Under the pieces are notes generated by a model. That model made no database searches, was not told the origin of the DNA, and was given only the letters and a program-made list of their open reading frames with translations. The translations under genes and the position numbers were made by a program. Source: Chloroflexi bacterium AL-N1 (GTDB taxonomy: Bacteria; Chloroflexota; Chloroflexia; Chloroflexales; Roseiflexaceae). Taken from it: 64,000 nucleotides of DNA. Numbering within the stretch: the first letter of the stretch is position 1; each line of letters begins with the position of its first letter. Below, piece by piece: positions 36,633-44,975 of the stretch. The stretch lies in assembly GCA_013122435.1 (NCBI GenBank), contig WYDT01000013.1, positions 62,001-126,000 of the forward strand, read 5' to 3'.

Positions 36633-38090
36633 ATGCCACAGGAACACATGAACGATATCATCGTTATTCTCCCCGGATTTCTCGGTAGTACACTACAGAA
36701 GCACGGCAAGGACGTTTGGGGGGCATCTTTCGCCACTCTCTCCATAACGCTGCGTAAAGCACTGTTGAACCGCGAGTTATTACTCGTCGGTGATGATCCC
36801 ACTGTCGACGATCTGGGTGATGGCATTCGCGCAGTTGGGTTGATGAGCGACATTACGATGATCCCGAAGCTATGGAAGGTTGAAGGCTACTCGACACTCT
36901 GGAAGTTCCTCACAGAAACCTTCGATGTCGTTCCTGGTGTAGTAAACACCCCCAATCCCCATGCCAACCTCTTTGCCTTCCCCTACGACTGGCGGCGCGA
37001 CAACTGTGTTGCGGCACGCTGGCTCAAACAGTTTATCGACCGCCACCTTCCACTGTGGCGTGACCACAGCGGCCAAGCAGATGCCAAGGTCATTTTGATT
37101 GGACACAGCATGGGAGGACTCGTCGCACGCCACTACCTCGAAGTGCTGGGGGGCTGGGAGTATTGCCGCGCACTCTTCACCCTTGGCACTCCCCATCGCG
37201 GCTCTATCGATGCACTCGACTACCTCAGCAACGGACATCACGTCGTCAGGGCCGATGTCAGCAACGCTGTGCGCTCCTTCACCTCGACCTACCAGGTGCT
37301 GCCCAACTACCGCATGATCGAGCAGGGTAACGACTATGTCCGTGTTGCCGAGATGAGCAGCATTCACGGCGTTGTTCAGGAACGTGCTCAACAAGCTTTC
37401 GACTTTCACAAAGACATTACCAATGCAGCGAAAGCGCGCCGCAGTGTTGAAAGCACCCGCGACGCATATATCACCTTTCCGATTGTGGGCATTCAGCAAG
37501 AGACCTTTCAGTCTGCAACGGTGGTTGATGGCAAGATCGTGCCAAGCACCAACATGCCAGCGACTCTCCACGCCTTCCCTTCTCACGGCGATGGCACCGT
37601 CCCCTACATTTCGGCGATTCCGGCAGAACTGGCCGAGGAGTACCGCGAAATGTTTATCGTCGAGAAACATGGTTTCCTCCAATCGCGCGATGATGTGTTG
37701 GAACAGCTACGTCAACACATCGTGCGAACACAGGTACCTCGATGGGATGCCATACTCGGTCCAAGTGATAAAACCAAAACCCCACTCCTTCCGGCGATCA
37801 GCCTTACCCTCGAAGATCTCTACTGCACCGATGAGCAGATTGAAGTACGCGCAAAAGTACTGGACACACCCGAACACCTGGGCGCATTGGAGGCCCAGAT
37901 TACATCGCTTAACCAGCCCAACCAACCAAGCACCTACCCGCTCCAGGAAACCGACGATGGCTGGCGATTGACACTCGAAGACCAACCGACAGGTCTCTAC
38001 CGCATCAGAGTACAGCCCTCCCACAGGGGCCCACAGTCGCCCACTGCCGTGCACGATGTATTTGAGGTTATCGATAGAACCGAAGTGTAG
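36633..38090 (+). CDS. LCAT-like alpha/beta hydrolase (lipase/acyltransferase)
   Basis: Starts at ATG 36633 or the in-frame ATG 36648 (MNDIIVILPGFLGSTL); 485 residues. The nucleophile Ser is in LIGHSMGGLVARHYLE (about residue 159); the preceding FAFPYDWRRDNCVAARWLKQ is typical of the lecithin:cholesterol acyltransferase family. A likely Asp is in HGDGTVPYISA and a His in VEKHGFLQSRDDV. There is no signal peptide, so it acts inside the cell unless exported in an unusual way. The C-terminal about 100 residues (ISLTLEDLYCTDEQIEVRAK) form an extra beta domain. The substrate is unknown. Confidence 0.85.
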   Translation: MPQEHMNDIIVILPGFLGSTLQKHGKDVWGASFATLSITLRKALLNRELLLVGDDPTVDDLGDGIRAVGLMSDITMIPKLWKVEGYSTLWKFLTETFDVVPGVVNTPNPHANLFAFPYDWRRDNCVAARWLKQFIDRHLPLWRDHSGQADAKVILIGHSMGGLVARHYLEVLGGWEYCRALFTLGTPHRGSIDALDYLSNGHHVVRADVSNAVRSFTSTYQVLPNYRMIEQGNDYVRVAEMSSIHGVVQERAQQAFDFHKDITNAAKARRSVESTRDAYITFPIVGIQQETFQSATVVDGKIVPSTNMPATLHAFPSHGDGTVPYISAIPAELAEEYREMFIVEKHGFLQSRDDVLEQLRQHIVRTQVPRWDAILGPSDKTKTPLLPAISLTLEDLYCTDEQIEVRAKVLDTPEHLGALEAQITSLNQPNQPSTYPLQETDDGWRLTLEDQPTGLYRIRVQPSHRGPQSPTAVHDVFEVIDRTEV

Positions 38091-38404
38091 TGAGTTAAAA
38101 CTATGATCTGGATTCACCGTAGTAGCGCCAGAGGGGAGCGGTAGAGCGGCGGAGCGGAGAGCAGGTTGCCTGAGCGTGTCGAAGGTAACGTGGTAGGGAC
38201 AGCGTGATGGGGGGCGGCGGAGCGGTGGAATGTAGAGCGAGTGAACAGGTTAACACAAAGACAGGGAGGTACAGAGGGAATCAGGGGCTATGGGTTAGCG
38301 ACTCACTCGCCGTAGAGATGTAGTTTTTAACCGCCGTACCTGTTCGCTGAGAGTGGAGTGCAGCAGTGAAAATCGAATCTTTCCCCCTCTGCATCTATAT
38401 CTGA
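38091..38404. repeat. Repeat-rich intergenic region
   Basis: Contains GCCTGAGCGTGTCGAAGG (near 38169-38186), GAGCGGTAGAGCGGCGGAGC tracts, ACACAAAGACAGGGAGGTAC (near 38254-38273) and GGGTTAG. These are minus-orientation copies of the elements described near 7.8-8.5 and 36.3 kb. No ORF of interest. Confidence 0.6.
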
Positions 38405-38962
38405 CTATTCGACTCGTAACGGCCCTTGCATGATCTGTGCGCGCACGAACGCAGGCTCACAAGGTGGAATAAACTCACTGTGCCATGTCACATCTGCTTC
38501 AGCCATCGATTGCCTAAACATCTGTTCCTGTTCAAGATCATCCTTTCGTTCACGACCTCCCACTCTGATATCAAACGAGACATCTGGGCCACGTTGTGTT
38601 TCAACCATAGACTGCAAGGCCTGCACATCTTCCGGCGTCCAGTCTTGCCACGCTCCCCCGTTCGTGTACTGGTACATACAACTGCCATCCCAGTGAATCG
38701 CACGCTGCGTTGGACCTTTGAGCGGCCATCCACCGCCAACCCAGATGGGAAGACGCGGTTGTTGTACAGGCTTTGGGAGAAAAGTTACTTCTTGAAGGTT
38801 AAAATGCCCACCTTGACAGCTAAACGGTTGGCCACTCCATAATCCAACAATGATATCGAGTGCTTCATCGAGCATGGCCGCACACTGGCGGTCGTTGGTT
38901 TCCTCACCAAGATGGGCAAAATCAGCATCCCTCCCATTCCCGCACCCTTTGAAACAGTACAT
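38405..38962 (-). pseudogene. Truncated LLM-class flavin-dependent oxidoreductase
   Basis: 185 residues of the C-terminal half of a bacterial luciferase-like TIM barrel: DADFAHLGEETNDRQCAAML, then DEALDIIVGLWSGQPFSCQG, GHFNLQEVTFLPKPVQQPRL, PIWVGGGWPLK. The family is normally about 300 residues, and the missing N-terminal part includes the flavin-binding first strands. Upstream (38963-39285) only repeat-like sequence is found. It looks like a 5' deletion; a short product from the ATG at 38962 is possible but would not fold as a full barrel. Confidence 0.75.
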
Positions 38963-39285
38963 ATACTCTCTGTCTCAGCAGGCATCGTTGCCCGGCCCGC
39001 TGCTTGAGCGGTGGACGGGTCGGTGAGACGCCATTACTCTCAAGAACTCAGCTCCCCCTGCTCCAACATTCAGCCGCTCAAATACTCCATCGCTTTTACC
39101 CACATGCTCCGCTTTTCCATACCTTAACAATATTCATACTTGCCACAGGTACCAAAAGAAGTGTAAACTGTCCAATATATATGACCGTATATTTATCGAA
39201 ATCAATAATGCCTCCACATCCATAAACGATCAAGGTCACGGAGCACAACAGGCTCCAGAGGTATCATGAAATTGGGAGAGTTGAG
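38963..39285. other. Intergenic region upstream of the MalT/BTAD regulator
   Basis: About 320 bases. The left half has CCGCTC-type low-complexity sequence, including GGACGGGTCGGTGAGACGCC. The right half contains the promoter region of the regulator (AT-rich 39150-39220). No gene is seen. Confidence 0.5.
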
Positions 39286-42200
39286 ATGCAGGTGCATTTT
39301 AGTCACAAGATTCGCCCCCCCAAACGGGCGCCGTACCTCGTATCACGACCTCGTATCAACGAGTTTCTGTGCACCATCAAGACACGGCGGCTGATTACAC
39401 TCGTGGCGTCGGCTGGCTATGGGAAAACGTCCGCGCTGACCGACTTTGTCCACTCATCGGCGCCCTACCCGGTCTGCTGGTATACGTTGAGTACCTTTGA
39501 TGAAGATCCCTGGACCTTTCTCTCCTACCTGACGATTGCGACTGCCCAACAATTCCCTGATGAGATGGCCCAGCTCATTGCCCTGATCGAAGGGAACAAT
39601 CAGCCTTCGTGGCCTAACACCACCAGTGTCTTGCTGCGTGCCATTGACTCGATTCAGGAAGATTTTATGCTGGTTCTGGATGACTGGCACCTGGTTGATC
39701 ATATCGAAGAAGTGCGGGATCTGGTCGCCAGTTTGCTCTCCGAATGCCCCAACTGTCATATCATTCTGGCATCACGCGTGCATCCGGGCATCCAGAACCT
39801 GATGCTGCTGGCTGGTCGACGCCAATTGATCGGTTTTGATGAAGATATTCTGCGTGTCGATGGCAGTGAAGTCGCCGCAATCCTCGGTGAGGAATACCAG
39901 ACCGACATCTCATCAGAGGTTGCCAACGCCCTCAGTGAGAGGATGGATGGATGGATCACCGGCATTCTGTTGAGCTATGCCAGCACACCTGCTTCCGTGC
40001 CTCTTCAGGCCACCCGCCAGGACATCACCGTCGGGCATCCCATCTATCAGTTCTTTGTGGAACAGGCCTTTGATCGCCAATCCCCAGAGCTGCAAACCTT
40101 CCTGCTTGACTCAGCCCTCCTCGAAGACCTGCATCCGGCTCAGTGCGATACGGTCCTCCAACGGCATGACTCAGGACAGATGCTCAGTGCATTGCGGTCA
40201 CAGCACCTGTTTATCTCCGAGATCGACGCAGGCGTGCTACGGTATCATCCGCTCTTCCGTGAATTTTTGCTAGAGCGCTACCGCACGACCAATGCCCCAC
40301 ACTACCACGCAACGGCCCTCCGTATCGCCGCGTGGTATAGCGCACAACACCAATGGTCGCGTGCCTTTGATATGTACCTGGTGGCCGACAATCTGCCGGG
40401 TGCCAGTGCGGTTATCAGTGCCGGCGGCGAACAATTGTTTATGCAAGGGCGGATCGAGACGTTAGATCGTTGGTATCAATCGATCCCCAATGAGCTACTT
40501 GATACGGTGAGTTTGTGCCTACGTGCTCGTATTCTGGTTGGATATCGTGGTAATTATCACGAGGCATCACTTGTGGCGCAAATGGCACATGCGAAAGCCC
40601 ATCCTGAAGAAATGGTGCATGTCTATCTTATTAATGCGTACCTTGCACGCCATGCCGGAAAATATACCGAAACGATAGAGGCCGGAGAACAAGCCTTACA
40701 ACTCGCAACTAATCCTATGCATCAGGCCATGGCGTTACGTATGATTGCCACCTGTCGACACATACTTGGAGCAACACAACAGGCTATCGAGGAACTGAAA
40801 CAGGCACTGGATCTGGAACGTTCACGCGGTAATTTTTACAATGTCGCGCTTATTCAGCAGGATCTCGGTTTTTGTTATGAGCGAATTGGAGGTTTACAAG
40901 CAGCTGAAGAGTGCTATCGACAAGCTGATGCGTACTGGAATAATATCAATCACACAAGCCGACGTACCTATTTACTCAATAATATTGGGGTGATACAGCA
41001 TCTTTTAGGTCGCTATCAGGATGCCACTCATACTTTTGCCCTTGCACTTCAACATGGCACTGATACAGATACAAAATACATACTAGCCTTTATCTATCTT
41101 AGTCAGGGTGACATGCTGTGTGACTTACAACAATGGGATGATGCAATCGCAAAGTATAATGATGCTCGTCAAATCAGTGACTCTCCTGACATTGATGCTT
41201 ATCTTACCCTCGCACATGTTCGCCTATGGGTACGCCAGGAACAGTTTGCACTGGCAACCGAGTTTCTGAAACGTATTGATCTTGCCAAACATCCCCATAG
41301 CATCAGGCTAAACATACTTCAGGCCCGTATCCTGGTGGGAAAGGGTAAGTATGATCAGGCTCAAGAGATTCTTGATGATCTGTTTAGACTGGCAGGGCAT
41401 AATCCAACTGAACGCGCCTGTGCCTATCTGACTCAGGCGGTGTTGTATGCCGAACAGTACCCTGATCAACCTGAACTACTGATTGACTCATTGGCACAGG
41501 CTGCTCACATCGCTGATCAGATGGGCCATGATCGTTTCTTGGGTCTGGATACCCAGATCAGTAGCCAGCTCTTACAGCGTGCCCAGGCTGCTGGCTGGTC
41601 CCGTGCTGCTACATGGCTGGACTATCGCCAGGAAGCCCTCCGTGTTGCTCAGATGATTAATCCAACCGATCAGCGACCTACTCTGGTGGTACGTAATCTG
41701 GGAACCGACCAGATTCTACTGGAGGGACAGGAGATCGATCTGGGTTGGGCTAAGGCCCGTGAAGTGCTCCACTATTTGTTGTTCCATCCCGATGGTGCCA
41801 CCTCTGAAGAACTACGTGAGGCGATCTGGCCGGACCTCAGTCCTGAACGTAGCCGGGATGCGCTCAAACGAGCAGTATATCGTCTTCGGTCTGTGCTCCC
41901 CCGTGATCTCATCACCCTGCATGGACGGATACGCTATCGAGTCGATCCTAGTGATGTCCAACTGGACTACGATGTCCGCCACTTCTTACGCCTGCTCAGC
42001 ACCTCCACGACCAGTGAATCTATGCTTTTAGCTCTTGATGCCTATCATGGACCCTTTTTGCCCCAGAGTGACTCGGAGTGGGCCAACCACCAGCGCACCA
42101 TGCTGGAACAGCGTTATCTGGAAGCCCTCCACCGCACCGCTGAATGTTATGAACAGCTGCAGACACCCCAGGATGCACTGCGTCTCTATCGCCGGATTAT

Positions 42201-42390
42201 TGATATAGATAATTTGGATGAAGCCGCCCATGCCGGAATTATGCGTTGTGCCCTGGCCATGGACCGTCGTGCCGCCGTCGTGGACCAGTATCGGCAGCTC
42301 CAACAACTGCTCCTTGATGAACTGGGCCTGACCATTGAAAAGGACTCTGAGGCCGAACACCTCTATCAACAGGCTGTTTCACTCACCTGA
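39286..42390 (+). CDS. Large MalT-like ATPase/TPR regulator with C-terminal BTAD winged helix
   Basis: 1034 residues from ATG 39286. The N-terminus matches the STAND ATPase of MalT/LuxR activators (YLVSRPRINEFLCTIKTRRL; P-loop variant ASAGYGKTSALTDF; Walker B-like FMLVLDDWHLVDH). Tetratricopeptide-like repeats fill about 370-770. An OmpR-type winged helix follows (about 800-880: WAKAREVLHYLLFHPDGATS, EELREAIWPDLSPERSRDAL, KRAVYRLRSVLPRDL), then a BTAD domain (about 890-1030). The DNA-binding end is thus SARP-like instead of LuxR-like. Such proteins oligomerise on a ligand and ATP to activate transcription. It stands just upstream of the small-peptide locus at 42.7-45.2 kb, which is a plausible target. 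Confidence 0.88.
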   Translation: MQVHFSHKIRPPKRAPYLVSRPRINEFLCTIKTRRLITLVASAGYGKTSALTDFVHSSAPYPVCWYTLSTFDEDPWTFLSYLTIATAQQFPDEMAQLIALIEGNNQPSWPNTTSVLLRAIDSIQEDFMLVLDDWHLVDHIEEVRDLVASLLSECPNCHIILASRVHPGIQNLMLLAGRRQLIGFDEDILRVDGSEVAAILGEEYQTDISSEVANALSERMDGWITGILLSYASTPASVPLQATRQDITVGHPIYQFFVEQAFDRQSPELQTFLLDSALLEDLHPAQCDTVLQRHDSGQMLSALRSQHLFISEIDAGVLRYHPLFREFLLERYRTTNAPHYHATALRIAAWYSAQHQWSRAFDMYLVADNLPGASAVISAGGEQLFMQGRIETLDRWYQSIPNELLDTVSLCLRARILVGYRGNYHEASLVAQMAHAKAHPEEMVHVYLINAYLARHAGKYTETIEAGEQALQLATNPMHQAMALRMIATCRHILGATQQAIEELKQALDLERSRGNFYNVALIQQDLGFCYERIGGLQAAEECYRQADAYWNNINHTSRRTYLLNNIGVIQHLLGRYQDATHTFALALQHGTDTDTKYILAFIYLSQGDMLCDLQQWDDAIAKYNDARQISDSPDIDAYLTLAHVRLWVRQEQFALATEFLKRIDLAKHPHSIRLNILQARILVGKGKYDQAQEILDDLFRLAGHNPTERACAYLTQAVLYAEQYPDQPELLIDSLAQAAHIADQMGHDRFLGLDTQISSQLLQRAQAAGWSRAATWLDYRQEALRVAQMINPTDQRPTLVVRNLGTDQILLEGQEIDLGWAKAREVLHYLLFHPDGATSEELREAIWPDLSPERSRDALKRAVYRLRSVLPRDLITLHGRIRYRVDPSDVQLDYDVRHFLRLLSTSTTSESMLLALDAYHGPFLPQSDSEWANHQRTMLEQRYLEALHRTAECYEQLQTPQDALRLYRRIIDIDNLDEAAHAGIMRCALAMDRRAAVVDQYRQLQQLLLDELGLTIEKDSEAEHLYQQAVSLT

Positions 42391-42403
42391 GTTACATTTT
42401 ATG

Positions 42404-42426
42404 AGACGCGATATTATATCGCGTCT
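42404..42426 (+). terminator. Terminator-like perfect hairpin
   Basis: AGACGCGATA, loop TTA, TATCGCGTCT: ten perfect pairs, starting 14 bases after the regulator stop. No U-run follows. Confidence 0.6.
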
Positions 42427-42448
42427 ACTTCCGCGACCTACCCTCTCC

Positions 42449-42567
42449 GTAGCGGCTCCATGCTGGTGCCGCCTACCTTATGCCTCCATAGCCCTGTAGC
42501 GGCTCCATATTGGTGCCACCTGACCTTCACCTTCATCACCACGTAGCGGCTCCATGTTGGTGCCGTT
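42449..42567 (+). repeat. Three direct repeats with exact 47-bp period, each a small hairpin
   Basis: GTAGCGGCTCCAT-xx-TGGTGCC begins at 42449, 42496 and 42543. The conserved unit is about 25 bases and the two intervening stretches are 22 bases each and unlike each other. Within each unit GGCTCCA and TGGTGCC form an imperfect palindrome. A degenerate fourth trace (GTGGCTCCAGGT) appears near 42639. It lies between the MalT/BTAD regulator and a small secreted-peptide gene, so it may be a set of operator sites or a processed RNA. It is not a CRISPR array by size and lacks cas genes. Confidence 0.7.
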
Positions 42568-42688
42568 GCTTAGACGCACCTCAACCATATCAAAGTCACT
42601 AAAAGGTCACTAACGGGTTCCTCCATGTCGAGTATAGTGGCTCCAGGTCAACCACAAACTCACATTAGTATCAAATGAGGAACCACAC

Positions 42689-42862
42689 ATGACTAACTCA
42701 AATATCATCACTCGCACTTGTATTACAATTGTTATTGTTCTATCTATCCTTTGGTCTGGTGGTGCTCCATCCGTACCTTCGGGATTACGTATAGGCAACT
42801 CAAGTAGTCAACAATGCCAAGTTGAACTTGGGCAGAGTGATTATGTGGCAGAAGTCTGTTAA
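42689..42862 (+). CDS. Small secreted peptide (57 residues)
   Basis: Starts at ATG 42689 with TGAGG eight bases upstream. The N-terminus MTNSNIITR is followed by a hydrophobic core CITIVIVLSILWSGGAP and a polar tail that ends SQQCQVELGQSDYVAEVC. This reads as a signal peptide plus a mature peptide of about 28 residues with two cysteines, the last being the C-terminal residue. A disulfide-closed or lipid/thioether-modified secreted signal is possible. The family is not recognised. It lies downstream of the hairpin repeats and upstream of the NHLP-like gene on the same strand. Confidence 0.6.
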   Translation: MTNSNIITRTCITIVIVLSILWSGGAPSVPSGLRIGNSSSQQCQVELGQSDYVAEVC

Positions 42863-43098
42863 TACGGTAGGGATACGGGGAAGTGTTGCACCAGGGTATG
42901 GTTTCTTCGGTGGCATGTTAAGTAGCCATAACAGTATTTGAACATCTATTTATACTAAAATTAGGCTAATTTTTATAGTATACCAATCTCATTTGTCAGT
43001 ACCTTAGGTTACCAGCCAGTTTCTCTAGATATTAAGGATGACAATTGAAATACAGAGACCCGTTGAGCTAATGATACAAATACAAGGAGTAAGACTAC
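42863..43098. other. Intergenic with AT-rich inverted repeat
   Basis: TATACTAAAATTAG (42951-42964) is followed after one base by CTAATTTTTATAGTATA (42966-42982), a near-perfect stem. It may end the peptide transcript or serve as an operator. No ORF seen. Confidence 0.4.
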
Positions 43099-43305
43099 AT
43101 TCTCGCTCCCTACGATTTCGGTAACCTGGCAAGGTTACCCAGAGGTCACCGACTCTACTGTATAGTGTCGGTGTTCTTACAACAAGTATATGGTTCAACT
43201 TTAGAGATGGTATGTGTATTGCATTCAGGGGATAGTGTACCAGGTGATTTGTTATTTAGAACTGGTAGAGAAAATGTTTCATCAGTAGGTTCTGGAGGAG
43301 ATTAA
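43099..43305 (+). CDS. Possible small ORF with ATT start (or ATG at 43207)
   Basis: An open frame ends at TAA 43303-43305, two bases before the next gene. AAGGAG (43084-43089) is nine bases before an ATT at 43099; no ATG, GTG or TTG stands there. The 68-residue reading contains LAPYDFGNLARLPRGHRLYC, then IVSVFLQQVYGSTLEMVCVL. From the internal ATG at 43207 only 32 residues would be made. Inverted repeats GGTAACC/GGTTACC (43120-43139) and CACCGAC/GTCGGTG (43147-43173) lie inside it, which argues that this may instead be structured RNA. Low confidence. Confidence 0.25.
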   Translation: MLAPYDFGNLARLPRGHRLYCIVSVFLQQVYGSTLEMVCVLHSGDSVPGDLLFRTGRENVSSVGSGGD

Positions 43306-43307
43306 CT

Positions 43308-43562
43308 ATGGTGATGCAACACGTTGAGTTAGAACGGTTCATTTGTGCAGCAGTGTGTAGTCAGCGTCTCGCCAATGAATTGCTAACCACCCCGGCAGTC
43401 GCACTTGACCGCTATGGGCATCAGCTCTCACCAATTGAGCGGGATATGGTTTTGTCTGTCCATGGTGCGAAGGATATCTTTGATTTTGCCGCAAGACTAC
43501 ATACCAAAGTACAGTCGGTTCGGTTACCATTCAAACGACGGTCAGTGGTTCAACATCAATAA
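43308..43562 (+). CDS. Small NHLP/Os1348-like protein (putative RiPP precursor)
   Basis: 84 residues from ATG 43308, with GGAGG nine bases upstream. The pattern ERFICAAVCSQRLANELLTT, PAVALDRYGHQLSPIERDMV and LSVHGAKDIFDFAARL fits the helical leader of the NHLP/Os1348-type clan (an RxxxxLLxxPxxALxxYGxxLSPxER layout), which in bacteria often precedes ribosomally made, modified peptides or acts alone. The tail SVRLPFKRRSVVQHQ is basic. No modification enzyme lies next to it. The reading frame continues, after its TAA, for 67 more codons. Confidence 0.6.
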   Translation: MVMQHVELERFICAAVCSQRLANELLTTPAVALDRYGHQLSPIERDMVLSVHGAKDIFDFAARLHTKVQSVRLPFKRRSVVQHQ

Positions 43563-43766
43563 AATAAGCTATCTTCCACAGATGGGAAGTGGTTGCATAC
43601 AGAGGAAGACATCACGGAGGCGCTGCTTGGAGGAGGGATCAACTACAGCACACCAAGCGCGCTTCACTGGCAAAGACACACACGGATGTCTGTGGCGAGA
43701 TATTCCGTGTGTGACGGTAGTGATACGCTTTGCGTGGCGATCTCCGCAACCTATCGACATGGGTAG
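43563..43766 (+). other. In-frame open extension downstream of the NHLP-like ORF
   Basis: The frame stays open from the TAA at 43560-43562 to a TAG at 43764-43766. It reads like protein: KWLHTEEDITEALLGGGINY, then STPSALHWQRHTRMSVARYS and VCDGSDTLCVAISATYRHG. It could be the remains of a longer NHLP-type protein cut by a stop codon, or a separate gene starting at TTG 43590. The rest of the gap to 43928 shows no gene. Confidence 0.3.
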
Positions 43767-43928
43767 TTGCACACATGGCGAGTCTCTTGTTGTACATCAA
43801 CCACTTTCCATACTTTCTATAATACCAGACTTTGACGAATATGGGTAGGGGTATTAGCAAAATGCACAAATAATGGTTGTAATACGTTCTTCAGATCACA
43901 CTACTGTATGACTACCCTGCGAACTACT

Positions 43929-44342
43929 TCAATCGCTGTCAAACCACGCACGTCGTAATCGCGCAGAGATGCGTGCCAGCAACACGGGATAGTCGCAAGA
44001 AATAGGTTGGACTTCATCGGCACCTGCGGCAAATGCTTCCAGCACCGTTGTGGTGGTCTGCAAAAAGACGATCTGTACGATAAGAGACTGTTGGCGTATC
44101 AACTGACACAATTCCAAACCTGGCCAATCAGGTAGTGTATCTGATATGATGATTAGTCTTGGCTGTGTGTAATGGTATATCTGTAGAAAATCACCACCTG
44201 CATCTGTACCCTGAACGCTCATTCGCTGATGCCGTAAATGATCGATCAACCGCCACCGTAGTGCCGAGTCAGTAATGCCAATTAAGATATCCAGGGATGC
44301 AGGCGTATCTGACTCATTTGAGTCTGTGATCTGTCGTGACAT
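43929..44342 (-). CDS. Stand-alone degenerate response-regulator receiver domain
   Basis: ATG 44342 (MSRQITDSNE) is chosen because AAGGA lies six bases upstream. It is 137 residues, one receiver-like fold: LDILIGITDSALRWRLIDHL, the strand-3 region RLIIISDTLPDWPGLELCQL, IVQIVFLQTTTTVLEAFAAG, ADEVQPISCDYPVLLARISA. In canonical receivers the phosphorylated Asp stands four residues before the LPD proline; here that position is Ser (ISDTLP), the Asp is one residue later, and the conserved Lys of strand 5 is Gln (VQP). It is probably not phosphorylated. The partner is unknown. Confidence 0.72.
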   Translation of the reverse strand: MSRQITDSNESDTPASLDILIGITDSALRWRLIDHLRHQRMSVQGTDAGGDFLQIYHYTQPRLIIISDTLPDWPGLELCQLIRQQSLIVQIVFLQTTTTVLEAFAAGADEVQPISCDYPVLLARISARLRRAWFDSD

Positions 44343-44909
44343 AGCCATTCCTTATCTTTACGCTCTGGGAGAGCATCAAATAGACCTAAAATCGCCTCTG
44401 ACATTGTCAATGTGCAATAGGGAACTAAAATAGACAGTATAACTTCCCACATTACGCTTCACAAGCTATAAAAAAGACTAACATCTACAAAATCATCACA
44501 TGCATGTATTAAATTCTTTTTTGTTATGCCCTTATTGTATAACATAAAATATAATAGTCAATAGGGAAAAACATAACATAGTTGCACCTATCTGACAAAA
44601 TTTAACATAATTGTAATATAATCAACTATCATCACAATAATCTGATCTAATTACATATAGTCGCTTGTAATGGGAGCAAATGCTTAAATACCCACCAAAA
44701 AATAAAATGATTACACATCACATCAAAATAGACAAAAACTATCATTTATAGTTACTTTATAAAAAATAGCGTATAAAACACAACAAAAGAATAGGGTATA
44801 CAGGTGAATAAGCAACCAGGAGTCCAAGTAGTGATTCGAATAGTTTTGAGCAGTAAGTAAACAGGTCAATCAATGGATGTTCGAGCTGTATATCAATAGA
44901 AACAACAAG
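44343..44909. other. AT-rich non-coding region
   Basis: About 570 bases, very AT-rich in 44440-44800. It lies upstream of the pseudo-receiver gene and downstream of the 84-residue gene at 44976-45230, both on the minus strand. No ORF or RNA gene was recognised. Confidence 0.5.
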
Positions 44910-44945
44910 GCCAGAGTATTGCGAACAGTACGCTTACCCTGGCCA
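44910..44945 (-). terminator. Rho-independent terminator of the 84-residue gene
   Basis: On the minus strand GGCCAGGGTAAGCG pairs with CGCAATACTCTGGCC around a short loop and is followed by TTGTTGTTT. It lies 30 bases after the stop of the gene at 44976. Confidence 0.7.
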
Positions 44946-44975
44946 GTGATGCCGTGTATCTCTATCGATTTGTGT

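Noticed and set aside
42449..42567. A CRISPR array
   Set aside because: Only three repeats of about 25 bases with 22-base spacers, internally palindromic over most of their length, and no cas genes in the window.
43569..43869. Minus-strand ORFs opposite the NHLP-like extension
   Set aside because: No ribosome site and no protein-like pattern; the plus-strand reading looks more like protein.
44400..44800. Replication origin or att site in the AT-rich stretch
   Set aside because: No DnaA boxes, tRNA gene or flanking direct repeats were seen.
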